Shown: positions 25,697 to 33,341, counted from the first letter of the stretch. The stretch is 64,000 nt of DNA from Methylobacterium platani (GCF_001653715.1 NZ_LWHQ01000034.1:57799-121798), one strand, 5' to 3'. Numbers and translations: made by a program. The notes: a model not told the origin generated them from the letters alone.

Positions 25697-25965
25697 GTCT
25701 GCCATAAAACCAAAGCGGCATGACATACCCTGCCTTCAACCTCGCCTCAGGTGCAGGGGTGGACTGTCTCACATGAATTTTCGGAACTCTGAATTGCGTC
25801 CTGCCCTAGCAGGTTCTGATCGGCAGCGACGGCGCCGATATCCTTCGCGCCATCCCGCGATGCGCAGCGGAACCCTGTAACAACGAGCAGCGTGTCAATC
25901 CTGGCGTGGACGTCGAGAATACCTCGACGCCGCGGCCTCACAGGATGCCGCGAGCCATCAGACCG

Positions 25966-26376
25966 CTAATGCGCATCCCCAGCCGCCCGGTACCCCGCCG
26001 CCTGCTCGACCAGCGTCAGGATATCGAGGGCGCGCCAGGGCTTGGGGATGAAGGTGGCCGACATGCGCAGGTCGCTCGGCTGGTCGCCGGCATCGCCGGA
26101 GGTGAGCAGGACGTGGACCCGCGGCCAGGTGACGCCGATGATCCGCGCCAGCTCGAAGCCGCCGATCTGGCCCGGGGTCCGCACGTCCGAGAAAACGACG
26201 TTCACCTCCTCGCCGCGCTCGCGCAGGATGGCCAGGGCCTTCTCGGCGGTCTCGGCCTCGATGACGCGGAAGCCGGTCTCCTCCAGCAGCGTGGCCGCGA
26301 GGAAGCGCTCCTCCGGTTCGTCCTCGACGACCAGGATCACGGGCTGGGTCTTCGCGGCGGCGCTGGACTCGGTCAT
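25966..26376 (-). CDS. single-domain response regulator
   Basis: This 136-residue protein is a stand-alone receiver: acidic cluster VVEDEPEERF near residue 16, phosphoacceptor Asp in VVFSDVRTPG near residue 64, Thr/Ser switch LLTSGDA and Lys in FIPKPW. It lacks an output domain, so it probably signals by protein contact or works in a phosphorelay. The insertion after the phosphoacceptor (TPGQIGGFELAR) is typical of a receiver group often linked to HWE kinases in this order (from memory). Confidence 0.88.
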   Translation of the reverse strand: MTESSAAAKTQPVILVVEDEPEERFLAATLLEETGFRVIEAETAEKALAILRERGEEVNVVFSDVRTPGQIGGFELARIIGVTWPRVHVLLTSGDAGDQPSDLRMSATFIPKPWRALDILTLVEQAAGYRAAGDAH

Positions 26377-26501
26377 GTGCAGGGAACGAGCTTGCGGCCC
26401 ACTGGTTGCATAGCTCCCGGGACCCTGTGTTCATCCTTCCCGAGGTGTTGCGGCAATGCAAGGGTTGCCGCATCACCCGGGCCGAATCAGGCCCGATCGG
26501 G

Positions 26502-27401
26502 TCAGGCGACGCCGTGCTGGCGGAACCACGCCAGCATCCGGGTCCAGCCCTCCTCCGCCGGGCCCTTGCGGTAGCTCGGCCGGTAATCGGCGTGGAAGCC
26601 GTGCGGCGCGTCGGGGAAGATCACGATCTCGACGTCCTTGCCCGCCGCCTTCGCGGCCTCGCGCGCCTTCTCGACGTCGGCGACCGGGATGCCGGTGTCG
26701 GCGGCGCCGTAGAGGCCGAGGATCGGGGCGCGGATGTTCGGGATCACGTCGGCGGCGGTCTTGGGCTGGATGGCGGTGCGGTTGCCGCCGAAATTGCCGT
26801 ACCAGGCGACGCCGGCCTTCAGGCTGGCGCTGTGGGCGGCATAGAGCCACACGGTGCGCCCGCCGCGGCACCAGCCGGTGATGCCGAGCTTGCCGGGATC
26901 GCCCTTGGCCTCGGCGGCGGCCCAGGCGGCGGTGGCGTCGAGGTCGCCCATCACCTGCGCGTCGGGGGTCTTCGAGACCACTTCCCGGACGATCTCCTGC
27001 ACGTCGGTCATCGTCGAGACGTCGCCCTGGCGGGCGAACAGCTCCGGCGCCACCGCGGTGTAGCCGGCCTTGGCGAGACGGCGGCAGATGTCCTTGATAT
27101 AGTCGTGGACGCCGAAGATCTCCTCCACGACCAGCACGATCGGGAACGGCCCGGGCCCTTGCGGCATCGCCCGATAGGCCGGCATCGGCCCGTCGCCGAC
27201 CGGGATGCGCACCTCGCCGGCGACGATGCCGGCCTCGTCGGTGCGGATCGCCTGCGCCTCGACCCGGGTGGTGGCGAGCGTCAGGCCGGTCATCAGGCTC
27301 GTCATGACGAAGCCGCGCCGCGAGAAGGGCGGGATCACCAGGCCGTCGAGCTGTTCGAGGTCGTTCGCCCCGTTGCCCCGCGCGTCGTCGCTCGTCGCCA
27401 T
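26502..27401 (-). CDS. dienelactone hydrolase family protein, possibly Tat-exported
   Basis: This 299-residue alpha/beta hydrolase carries an N-terminal SRRGFVMTS sequence and hydrophobic stretch (about 27-50) that looks like a Tat signal. The catalytic domain has the nucleophile Cys in GWCRGG near residue 178, Asp in GAADTGIP and His in APHGFHADY, the Cys-His-Asp triad of dienelactone hydrolases. EEIFGVHDYI is also typical. It hydrolyses cyclic or aromatic-derived esters; the true substrate is unknown. The start at 27401 has a GGGGAGGG site. Confidence 0.9.
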   Translation of the reverse strand: MATSDDARGNGANDLEQLDGLVIPPFSRRGFVMTSLMTGLTLATTRVEAQAIRTDEAGIVAGEVRIPVGDGPMPAYRAMPQGPGPFPIVLVVEEIFGVHDYIKDICRRLAKAGYTAVAPELFARQGDVSTMTDVQEIVREVVSKTPDAQVMGDLDATAAWAAAEAKGDPGKLGITGWCRGGRTVWLYAAHSASLKAGVAWYGNFGGNRTAIQPKTAADVIPNIRAPILGLYGAADTGIPVADVEKAREAAKAAGKDVEIVIFPDAPHGFHADYRPSYRKGPAEEGWTRMLAWFRQHGVA

Positions 27402-27558
27402 GCCGGCCCTCCCCTGCTTCTGCGGCGCTCCCGCGCGCCGGGCCGGGATCATGCGTGCCGCAGGCGGTGGGGCAAGCGCGAACATGTCCCGTCCACGGTC
27501 ACGATCCGGTCAGGTCCGCGCCATGACGAGCGAACGACGCGCGGGGCGCGCACGACAA

Positions 27559-27582
27559 AGGCCGTCCGCGAGCGGACGGCCT
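27559..27582 (-). terminator. intrinsic terminator for the gene ending at 27610
   Basis: Inverted repeat AGGCCGTCCGC / GCGGACGGCCT with a tiny loop, followed on the minus strand by TTTG. It lies 28 bases beyond the stop of the putative annealing-protein gene. Confidence 0.7.
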
Positions 27583-27609
27583 GCCTCGTCGAGGCGGGGG
27601 CGCGGAGGA

Positions 27610-28374
27610 TCAGGCCACCGCGGCCTTGCGGCCCTTGGCCGGGTTGCGGGCGGGCCAGCCGAGCGCCACCAGCCGGGCCTTGGCGTGCTCGCGCACCTCG
27701 TCGCGCAGGCCCGGCGGCATCGCGGCGAGGGCGGCTTGCGTCTCCGGGGCGAGCATCAGGTCGGTGACGGCGTTGATCGATTGCGCCTGGTCGATGCGCG
27801 CGGTCAGCTCGGTCTCGGACGCAAACCCGGCCTCGGCCCGCGGGGTGTCGGCATCGTTCGCCGCCTCGGCCTCCCGCTCCACCTTGCCGGAATCCGGCTC
27901 GTCGGCCTCGGGCTCGCGCACCGGCTCGGGCCGGCGCGACTGGTTCGCCGCCACGAGGTCGGGCCGGCTCGCCTTGAACTCGTCGGCCTCGTCCTCGGAG
28001 TAGAGCAGGCCGTGCAGGCCGGCGAGCTTGAGGATCACCCGGTCCTTCGCCCGCTTCTCCGCCATCGCGAAGACGTAGGCCGCCTGCCGGCCCGACACGC
28101 GGTAGTTCACGCCGATCAGCGCCTCGCCGATCGACCACTCGGTGCGGTCGCCGTTCGGGCCCGGCATGTGGCCGGTCACCAGGATCACCGCCTCGTCCCG
28201 CTCCGCCCGCACGATCACCGGCGCGTCGAAGCGGATGCGGGCCTGCACGGCGATCCGCTCCAGGGCCTTGTGGTAGATGACGGCGGTGCCCTGCACGCGC
28301 CAGACGTTGCCGGCCAGCGGCTCGCCGTAGGTGGCGAGGATGTCCGCGATCTGCTTGTCCGTGGTTGCGCTCAT
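27610..28374 (-). CDS. phage-type protein, possible single-strand annealing protein (Erf/Rad52-like fold suspected)
   Basis: This 254-residue protein has a beta-rich first half with two facing strands (ARIRFDAPVIVRAERD and EAVILVTGHM), the segment RTEWSIGEA and a long helix QAAYVFAMAEKRAKDRVILKL near residues 100-120. The order strands-then-helix recalls the core of Erf/Sak/Rad52 annealing proteins, and the helix motif is familiar to me from phage recombination neighbourhoods; this is a suspicion, not a firm match. A charged linker (145-195) leads to a C-terminal helical domain. A LexA box sits 53 bases upstream of the ATG at 28374 and a terminator follows the gene, so it is a single-gene SOS unit. 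Confidence 0.7.
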   Translation of the reverse strand: MSATTDKQIADILATYGEPLAGNVWRVQGTAVIYHKALERIAVQARIRFDAPVIVRAERDEAVILVTGHMPGPNGDRTEWSIGEALIGVNYRVSGRQAAYVFAMAEKRAKDRVILKLAGLHGLLYSEDEADEFKASRPDLVAANQSRRPEPVREPEADEPDSGKVEREAEAANDADTPRAEAGFASETELTARIDQAQSINAVTDLMLAPETQAALAAMPPGLRDEVREHAKARLVALGWPARNPAKGRKAAVA

Positions 28375-28426
28375 GTCGATCGATCTCACCTGCTGACAGC
28401 GGGCTCCGGGCGGGGCGAGACGACCG

Positions 28427-28441
28427 GTTCCACGTTTGTTC
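28427..28441. promoter_or_regulatory. LexA box upstream of the annealing-type gene
   Basis: Exact GTTCCACGTTTGTTC, matching the alphaproteobacterial LexA operator GTTC-N7-GTTC, 53 bases before the minus-strand ATG at 28374. Confidence 0.75.
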
Positions 28442-28609
28442 CGTCTATCATGCCATATGGGGATGCGCGAGGGTTTTCGCGATATCCAGGCCAGACAAAT
28501 CGTTCCAGCGCGATGATGTTTTGTCGCGGCATCGGCCTCGTGCGACGACCTGGGAAGACGGCGGACTACCTGGAACGGCCGTGCTTTCGGAACGAGAATT
28601 TCGTATCCG

Positions 28610-28641
28610 TTGCCACCGGCAGGCATGTTCGCTAAATGTTC
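28610..28641 (+). promoter_or_regulatory. promoter with overlapping LexA box upstream of the TnsA-like gene
   Basis: A -35-like TTGCCA (28610-28615) and a -10-like TAAATG (28633-28638) are spaced by 17 bases. The exact LexA box GTTCGCTAAATGTTC (28627-28641) covers the -10 element, the expected place for repression. The ATG is at 28711. Confidence 0.75.
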
Positions 28642-28710
28642 CTAAAGAGCCTTCGATGCAAGACTGTGGCTCGTCGGTCGAACCCGCGCCACGCGCCACA
28701 CGGAGCCCGC

Positions 28711-29388
28711 ATGAGCACCCCTGCCCTCCTCGATCCGGCGACCCTGCTCGAGCGCCCGGGTCAGCGCCGCGGCGCCGTGCGCGGCATGCCTCGCCGCGGC
28801 CCGGCGCTGGTGGCGGCCGTTCCGCGCCCGGCCCTGGTGGCGGATCTCCTCGCCGTCGCGGCCCTCGACCCGGCGGTGGAACGCCTGCGCGCGGCGCCCG
28901 CTCCGGTCCGCCTGACGCTCGGCGACGCGACGGTCGTGCACGCCGCCGATTTCGAGCTGTGGCGCACCGACGAGCCGGGCCTCCTGGTCGACGTGGTGGC
29001 CGAGGCCGATCTCGGCCGCCACCCGTTCCGCACCGCCTACGTGGCGGGCGAGCCAGTGCTGGCCGAGGACGGCCGCCGCTTCGTCATCGAGAGCGCCGCG
29101 ACCCTGCGGGCCGAGCCGCGGATCTCGACCGTGCGCCTGATCATGGCCTGCCGTCGCACCCACGTCTCGGCCGGCGACCGGGTGCGGATCCTGCACCACC
29201 TCGACGAGTGCGGCACCGGTCGCCTCGTCGAGTGCGCCGCCATGGCGATCAACGCCCAGGACGGCGTGGCGGCGGTGCTGGCGCTGGCGGTCGAGGGGCT
29301 GGTGGCGGTGGATATCAGCCGGCCGATCCTGCCGGAGACGCCGGTGCGGCGGCGGGCGCTGCCGTATCCGGACCCATTCGGGTTCTGA
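28711..29388 (+). CDS. SOS-regulated protein with possible TnsA-like endonuclease fold
   Basis: This 225-residue protein is not confidently assigned. The middle (residues 60-110) reads PVRLTLGD..HAADFELW..LLVDVV, which resembles the strand pattern of TnsA-type PD-(D/E)xK nucleases (His-x-x-Asp-Phe then a hydrophobic strand ending in an acidic residue), but the usual Glu-x-Lys is replaced by Asp-Val-Val, so a nuclease would be altered or inactive. The C-terminal part (about 145-215: VRILHHLDECG, AVLALAVEGLVAVD) looks like a winged-helix domain, as in TnsA-like proteins. It is transcribed alone behind a LexA-controlled promoter. The start at 28711 has a CGGAG site. Confidence 0.7.
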   Translation: MSTPALLDPATLLERPGQRRGAVRGMPRRGPALVAAVPRPALVADLLAVAALDPAVERLRAAPAPVRLTLGDATVVHAADFELWRTDEPGLLVDVVAEADLGRHPFRTAYVAGEPVLAEDGRRFVIESAATLRAEPRISTVRLIMACRRTHVSAGDRVRILHHLDECGTGRLVECAAMAINAQDGVAAVLALAVEGLVAVDISRPILPETPVRRRALPYPDPFGF

Positions 29389-29440
29389 CGGGCGACGCGG
29401 CCGGGCTCCGACCGTTCCGGTCGGAACGACCCGCGTCGTC

Positions 29441-30442
29441 CTACCCGCCCCGCTTCGCCACCGCCGCCTCGACCAGCGAGCGGATCGCCGCCCGCACCGG
29501 CTCCGGGGTCTCATCGCGAAAAAACTTGGCCTCGATCTCCTCGCGCAGCAGGGCGCCGTCGTCGCTGCGGGCGAGGTCGGTGGTGGTCTCGGCCTGGAGC
29601 AGCGACACGAAGGCGCTCTCGACCCGGCCGACCGCCTCGGGCGAGGGATCGGCGGCGACCTGGCGGCCGGTGAGGTCGAACACGTCGGCGGCGAAGGGAA
29701 GGCGCTCCTCGGTGAGCGAGAGGTCGCCCGCGAGCACGAAGACCGCCGGCACGTGGGCGATGAGGTCGACCGAGCCGCGGGTGATGTTGCCCGGGTTGAC
29801 CCACAGCGTGTCGCCGACCCGCAACGGCGCGTGGCGCTTGTGGACGTGGCCGTTGATGGCGAGCGCGCAGCCGGCAATCGCCTCCGGCGGCACCGCGCCC
29901 GGATATCCGGCCCCGAAGGCGAGGTCGTGATGGGTGAGCCAGACCGTGTGATCGGCGTCCGGGAAGAGCCCGCGCGCATCGGCCGGGATCGCCTGGCCGA
30001 ACGGCGTCGCGCCAAGGCCGAGGCGGCGGCTCGCCACGCGGTACTGCGCCGCCGGGCCGGATTCCGGCACGACGTCGAGGACGTCGCTCACCGCCAGCAT
30101 CGCCAGGCTGTCGCCGTCGGACAGGCGGGTGTGGCGGATGTCGTGGTTGCCGACATTGGCGAGCGGCCGGTGGCGGAACCCCTTGAGGATCCGGATCAGG
30201 CGCGACTTCAGGCTCTCGTCCGGCTCGACCGGCCGCTCGAACAGGTCGCCGAGGAGCACGGGCGCGAGGTCGCGGGCATTGGCCAGCGCGACGCAGTGCT
30301 CGAGTTTGGCCAGCACCGGCGCCGGCCAGTCGGGGTCCTTGCGCCGGCCGGGACGGAGCGACGAGACGTGCGGATCGCCGATGACGAGGAGGCCGGCGCA
30401 GGCGACCGGCGCGGCGTCGAGCCGCTCGCGGCCGAGGATCAT
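29441..30442 (-). CDS. SbcD/Mre11-like calcineurin-type phosphoesterase (nuclease subunit)
   Basis: This 333-residue metallophosphoesterase has all five metal motifs in order: GDPHVS (Asp23, His25), GDLFER (Asp66), GNHD (Asn99-Asp101), LTHHD and NGHVHKRH. The C-terminal 110 residues are charged and helical, fit for a coiled-coil partner. It should be the exonuclease/endonuclease subunit acting with the ATPase encoded directly upstream, whose stop it overlaps by four bases (ATGA). It is shorter than E. coli SbcD (about 400 residues) and lacks the usual capping region length. The fifth residue of GDxxD is Glu, not Asp. Confidence 0.88.
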   Translation of the reverse strand: MILGRERLDAAPVACAGLLVIGDPHVSSLRPGRRKDPDWPAPVLAKLEHCVALANARDLAPVLLGDLFERPVEPDESLKSRLIRILKGFRHRPLANVGNHDIRHTRLSDGDSLAMLAVSDVLDVVPESGPAAQYRVASRRLGLGATPFGQAIPADARGLFPDADHTVWLTHHDLAFGAGYPGAVPPEAIAGCALAINGHVHKRHAPLRVGDTLWVNPGNITRGSVDLIAHVPAVFVLAGDLSLTEERLPFAADVFDLTGRQVAADPSPEAVGRVESAFVSLLQAETTTDLARSDDGALLREEIEAKFFRDETPEPVRAAIRSLVEAAVAKRGG

Positions 30443-32382
30443 GCCGCGGCCTCCGGCCGGGCATGGCGGTGGCCGGCGAGCAGGGAGGCCGGGGCGACGG
30501 GCGTGCCGCAGGCCGGGCAGAGCCCGCCGGTCCGGGCCAGCACCTGCGCCATCTCGGCCTCCGCCGCCGCCAGCCCGTCGCGGGAGGCGGTCTCCCGGGC
30601 CCGCGCCGCGGCGAGCCCGCGCCCGATCTCGGCGAGGCGCCGGGCGGTTGCCGCCGCGCCCGGCCGGAGCACCGGCCGGGGCGGCGCCTCCGGCAGGTCG
30701 CGCAACGCCGCGGCCCGGCCCTGCGCGTCGGCGAGGTCCCGGGCGAGGCGCCGCAACCGTGCGGCGTGGGACGTCGCCTGCGCGGTGTCCCGCGGGGCCG
30801 GCGCCTCCGGCGGCAGGCCGGCGAGGGCGGCGGCCCGCCCGGCCGCGCCGGCGAGGTCGGCGGCCGTCGTGAGAACGCGCCGCCCCACAATCTGGCGGTG
30901 GCGCGCCTCGGCGAGGCGGCGCCCAAGCTCCGCGCCGGCCTCCGGCCCCGGCAGGTCGGCCAGCGCCCGGGCCCGGGCGGCGGCGCCGGTCGCGAGGCGC
31001 CCGGCCCGGGCGAGGCGGTCGGCCAGGGCCTCGCGCTCGCGCAGGCGCGAAGCCTCCCCCGCGAGGGCGAGGGCGCGGGCCTGCAGGTCGTGGAGCGCCG
31101 CCGCCAGGGCGTCGAGCCCGTCGAGGCCGGCGAGGGCCTCGCGCAGGCGGGCGATCTCGCGCTCGCCCTCGCGGGTCGTGCGCTGGTCCTCGGTGACGCG
31201 CTCGCGCTGGAGCGCCTGCATGTCGCGGATCAGCCCGGCCTCGCGGCCGATCGACAGCACCGCCGAGCGCCGCGCCGGCTTCTCGCCGAGGAGGAAGACC
31301 GGGAATTTCTGGTGCGCGACGTGGACGTCGAGCTCCTCGACCCGGGTGATGCCGAACAGCCGCTCGACCCAGGCCGGCACGTCGCGGCCGCCGGTCTCGA
31401 AGGTCGTGCCGTCCTCCTGGACCAGCGCCCCGTCGGCCTCGTGCAGCGACCACAGGTTGACCGGGGTGCGCTTCGGCTGGCGGACGTAACGGAGCACCCG
31501 GCCCCCGGCGACGCCGATCTCGACCCGGGCGGCGCTCGCGCCGGCCCGCACCAGGCTGTCGCGCACCTCGCCGTAGAACACCGCCCGGAGCGCCCGGATC
31601 ACCGTCGACTTGCCGTGGTTGTTCGGGCCGACGAGGGCGTTGACGCCGGGCGAGAGCGGCAGGGTCGCGTCGGCGAAGCCCTGCACGTCGACGAGGCGCA
31701 CGAAGCGGAAGCCCGGCATCCCGGGCCGCCACGCGGCGGCGCAGGCCGCGGCCGGCCCGTCGATGACGACGCCGGTCTCGGGCCGCCCGGCGATCCGGCT
31801 CACCGTCAGCCCGGCCTCGAAGCCGGCGACGTCGTGGTGGGAGATCGCCAGGCACTGCACGCCGAGCCGCGCGGCGCCGTCGTCGAGCACCCGGTAGAAG
31901 GCCGGCACCCGCTCGGGCGCGATCCAGCAATCGGCCTCGTCGAGGGCGAGGAAGCGGCCGAGGCCGGACTTGACCACGGCGATCAGGCGCAGCGCCATCC
32001 CGACCACGTTGGTCATGGCGCCGCCATTGTCCTCCAGCACGTCCTCGCGGCCGCCGTCCGGGCGCTCGACCCCGATATCGAGGGCCGGAAGCCCGCGCTC
32101 GGTGGTGAGGTCGAGCCGCACCGGCTTTTCGCCGGGCAGCACCTCCTGGACGAGGGCGGTGAGCAGGGTCTCGAAGGTCGCGACGCTGCGCCGGTTGGCG
32201 TCCTGCTGCAGGTCGCGCAGGTAGGTGTCGATCGCGTCGCGCTGGGCGAGCCGCCCCTTGGCGGCGGCCACCGCCTTCGTCCGCGCCGCCAGCGCGTCGC
32301 GGTCGCGGTCGCGCGTCGCCTCGAGCCGCGCGAGCAGGCGGCCGGCGCGGGCGAGCGCGTCCTGGATGTCGAGCGGGGTCAC
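30439..32382 (-). CDS. SbcC/Rad50-like ATPase with circularly permuted halves
   Basis: This 647-residue protein has the parts of a Rad50/SbcC ATPase in an unusual order. A short coiled coil (about 8-75) is followed by the half that is normally C-terminal: a signature-like LEDNGGAMTN (116-125), Walker B RFLALDEAD (143-151) and H-loop AISHHD (179-184). Then comes the half that is normally N-terminal: Walker A GPNNHGKST (252-260) and a Q-loop-like VAHQKFPVFLL. A long Ala/Arg/Leu coiled coil (about 370-615) ends in the zinc-hook-like CPACG (Cys622, Cys625) right at the C-terminus. Canonical order is Walker A, coil, hook, coil, Walker B. The GTG at 32382, seven bases after the upstream stop, is the chosen start; an ATG at 32403 is possible. 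It overlaps the nuclease gene by four bases. Confidence 0.88.
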   Translation of the reverse strand: MTPLDIQDALARAGRLLARLEATRDRDRDALAARTKAVAAAKGRLAQRDAIDTYLRDLQQDANRRSVATFETLLTALVQEVLPGEKPVRLDLTTERGLPALDIGVERPDGGREDVLEDNGGAMTNVVGMALRLIAVVKSGLGRFLALDEADCWIAPERVPAFYRVLDDGAARLGVQCLAISHHDVAGFEAGLTVSRIAGRPETGVVIDGPAAACAAAWRPGMPGFRFVRLVDVQGFADATLPLSPGVNALVGPNNHGKSTVIRALRAVFYGEVRDSLVRAGASAARVEIGVAGGRVLRYVRQPKRTPVNLWSLHEADGALVQEDGTTFETGGRDVPAWVERLFGITRVEELDVHVAHQKFPVFLLGEKPARRSAVLSIGREAGLIRDMQALQRERVTEDQRTTREGEREIARLREALAGLDGLDALAAALHDLQARALALAGEASRLREREALADRLARAGRLATGAAARARALADLPGPEAGAELGRRLAEARHRQIVGRRVLTTAADLAGAAGRAAALAGLPPEAPAPRDTAQATSHAARLRRLARDLADAQGRAAALRDLPEAPPRPVLRPGAAATARRLAEIGRGLAAARARETASRDGLAAAEAEMAQVLARTGGLCPACGTPVAPASLLAGHRHARPEAAA

Positions 32383-32389
32383 GGGCGTC

Positions 32390-32728
32390 TCAGCGCCCCG
32401 CATCGAGGGCGGCCAGCCGGTCCTGGACCGCCCGCAGGGCCTGGGCGAAATCCTCGACCCGGCGGGCATTCTCGGCCCGGGCCTCCTCGATCATCCGGTG
32501 GATCTCGGCCTCGTCGTCGGTGCCCAGCTCCTCGCGGGCCTGGGCCCGGGCGGCGGCGAGTTCCGCGGTCAGGCGCTCGACGTCGCTCTCGGCCCGGATG
32601 CGGTCGGCGCGCAGGCGCTCGAAGGCCGGCTGCAACGCCTCGAGCCGCTTCAGCGCCTCGACGTCGGAGCCGGTCTCGCGCGAACCGGTATCCCGCCCCG
32701 TCTCCTGACCCTTGCGGCTGCGCTCCAT
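32390..32728 (-). CDS. small coiled-coil protein, first gene of the SbcCD-like operon
   Basis: The product has 112 residues: a charged Gly/Ser/Arg/Glu leader (about 1-22), then continuous heptad-like helix to the C-terminus (EALKRLEALQPAFERLRADR, then AESDVERLTAEL and onward to LRAVQDRLAALDAG). No enzymatic motif is seen. Its stop is followed seven bases later by the ATPase start, so the proteins are probably made together. A sensible role is as a coiled-coil partner of the permuted ATPase, whose own N-terminal coil is short. A LexA box lies 131 bases upstream of the ATG. Confidence 0.75.
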   Translation of the reverse strand: MERSRKGQETGRDTGSRETGSDVEALKRLEALQPAFERLRADRIRAESDVERLTAELAAARAQAREELGTDDEAEIHRMIEEARAENARRVEDFAQALRAVQDRLAALDAGR

Positions 32729-32858
32729 ATCGCTCCTCGTGCTCGTCCCGCCTCAGGTGGCACCGCGCCGCCGCTTTGGCAACGCCGCCCGCCGCGGGGC
32801 GGGGGTCTTCGGAAGAGATCTTCGAAACCTGTTGACGACCTGTGCAAATCAGACCAGT

Positions 32859-32873
32859 GTTCCGGAAATGTTC
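32859..32873. promoter_or_regulatory. LexA box shared by divergent SOS genes
   Basis: Exact GTTCCGGAAATGTTC between the genes starting at 32728 (minus) and 32934 (plus). A -35-like TTGACG lies at 32832-32837 for the plus direction, placing the box over the expected -10 region of that gene. Whether it also controls the minus-strand operon depends on that promoter's position. Confidence 0.75.
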
Positions 32874-32933
32874 CACACGATGGGCCGGTCCGGGAGGCGG
32901 CGCGGCGTCGCGGCGGAACCCTGGGAGACCCGC

Positions 32934-33341
32934 ATGGAGACCACCCGCCTGGACGACGTCGCGGCCGAGGCTGCCCCGCTGTTCGAGAACCGGGACTGGC
33001 GCCTCCTCGCGGACGGTCTCGAGCACCGGGACACCGGCTACTTCATCGATCGCGACGCCCTGAACGCGCGGCGGCCGGACGGCCACTGGGAATGGCCGCT
33101 CCACCTCTCGGAGAAGAGCTGGTGCGGGGTGCGCAGCTTCCGCGAGGCGTTCTCGGCGGCGCTCGAAGCCTTCGGCATCGCGCCGGACCGCAAGCTCACC
33201 CTCTCTTTCGCCCTCGGCTTCGGCACGCGGGTCGGCGGCGCCGCGCCGGACGCCTTCGTGCCGCTCGCCGACCTGGTGCGCCCCCGCGCCCCGGCGCCCC
33301 GCCCGGCCGCGATCCGCCCGCTCGTGGCGGCGAGCGCCTGA
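32934..33341 (+). CDS. SOS-regulated hypothetical protein
   Basis: This 135-residue protein is not recognised. It has an acidic helical N-terminus (METTRLDDVAAEAA), a compact middle with aromatic positions (GYFIDRDAL, HWEWPLHLSEKSW, FREAFSAAL, FALGFGTRVG) and a Pro/Ala-rich C-terminal tail (about 110-135) that looks disordered. No signal peptide. The ATG at 32934 follows a GGGAG site and lies 60 bases after an exact LexA box, so damage-inducible expression is likely. It is divergent from the SbcCD-like operon. Confidence 0.65.
   Translation: METTRLDDVAAEAAPLFENRDWRLLADGLEHRDTGYFIDRDALNARRPDGHWEWPLHLSEKSWCGVRSFREAFSAALEAFGIAPDRKLTLSFALGFGTRVGGAAPDAFVPLADLVRPRAPAPRPAAIRPLVAASA

Larger units (their letters stand above)
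25403..25965. other. gene-free stretch with a palindromic repeat and a LexA-like box
   Basis: Over 500 bases without a convincing gene. It contains a REP-like palindrome (25508-25537), a second REP-like fragment near 25600-25645, a GTTC-N7-GTTC match (25682-25696) and, near 25861, the GCGCAGCGGAACCCTG sequence shared with the repeat at 2798. Base composition is more mixed than in the genes. It may be a graveyard of small repeats; nothing here encodes a recognisable protein. Confidence 0.5.
28375..28710. other. divergent regulatory region with two LexA boxes
   Basis: This 336-base region separates the genes starting at 28374 (minus) and 28711 (plus). It holds no gene but two exact GTTC-N7-GTTC sites, one near each gene start, and is clearly more AT-rich than the flanking genes. 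Two separate operators suggest two independent SOS promoters facing apart. Confidence 0.7.

Noticed and set aside
25747..25941. 64-codon minus-strand frame in the gene-free stretch
   Set aside because: No ribosome site, no family resemblance, and it overlaps a repeat-like sequence; coding not supported.
27610..33341. Interpretation of the SOS cluster as a prophage remnant
   Set aside because: No integrase, structural genes, attachment repeats or tRNA target; the composition of the ATPase and nuclease genes matches the flanks.
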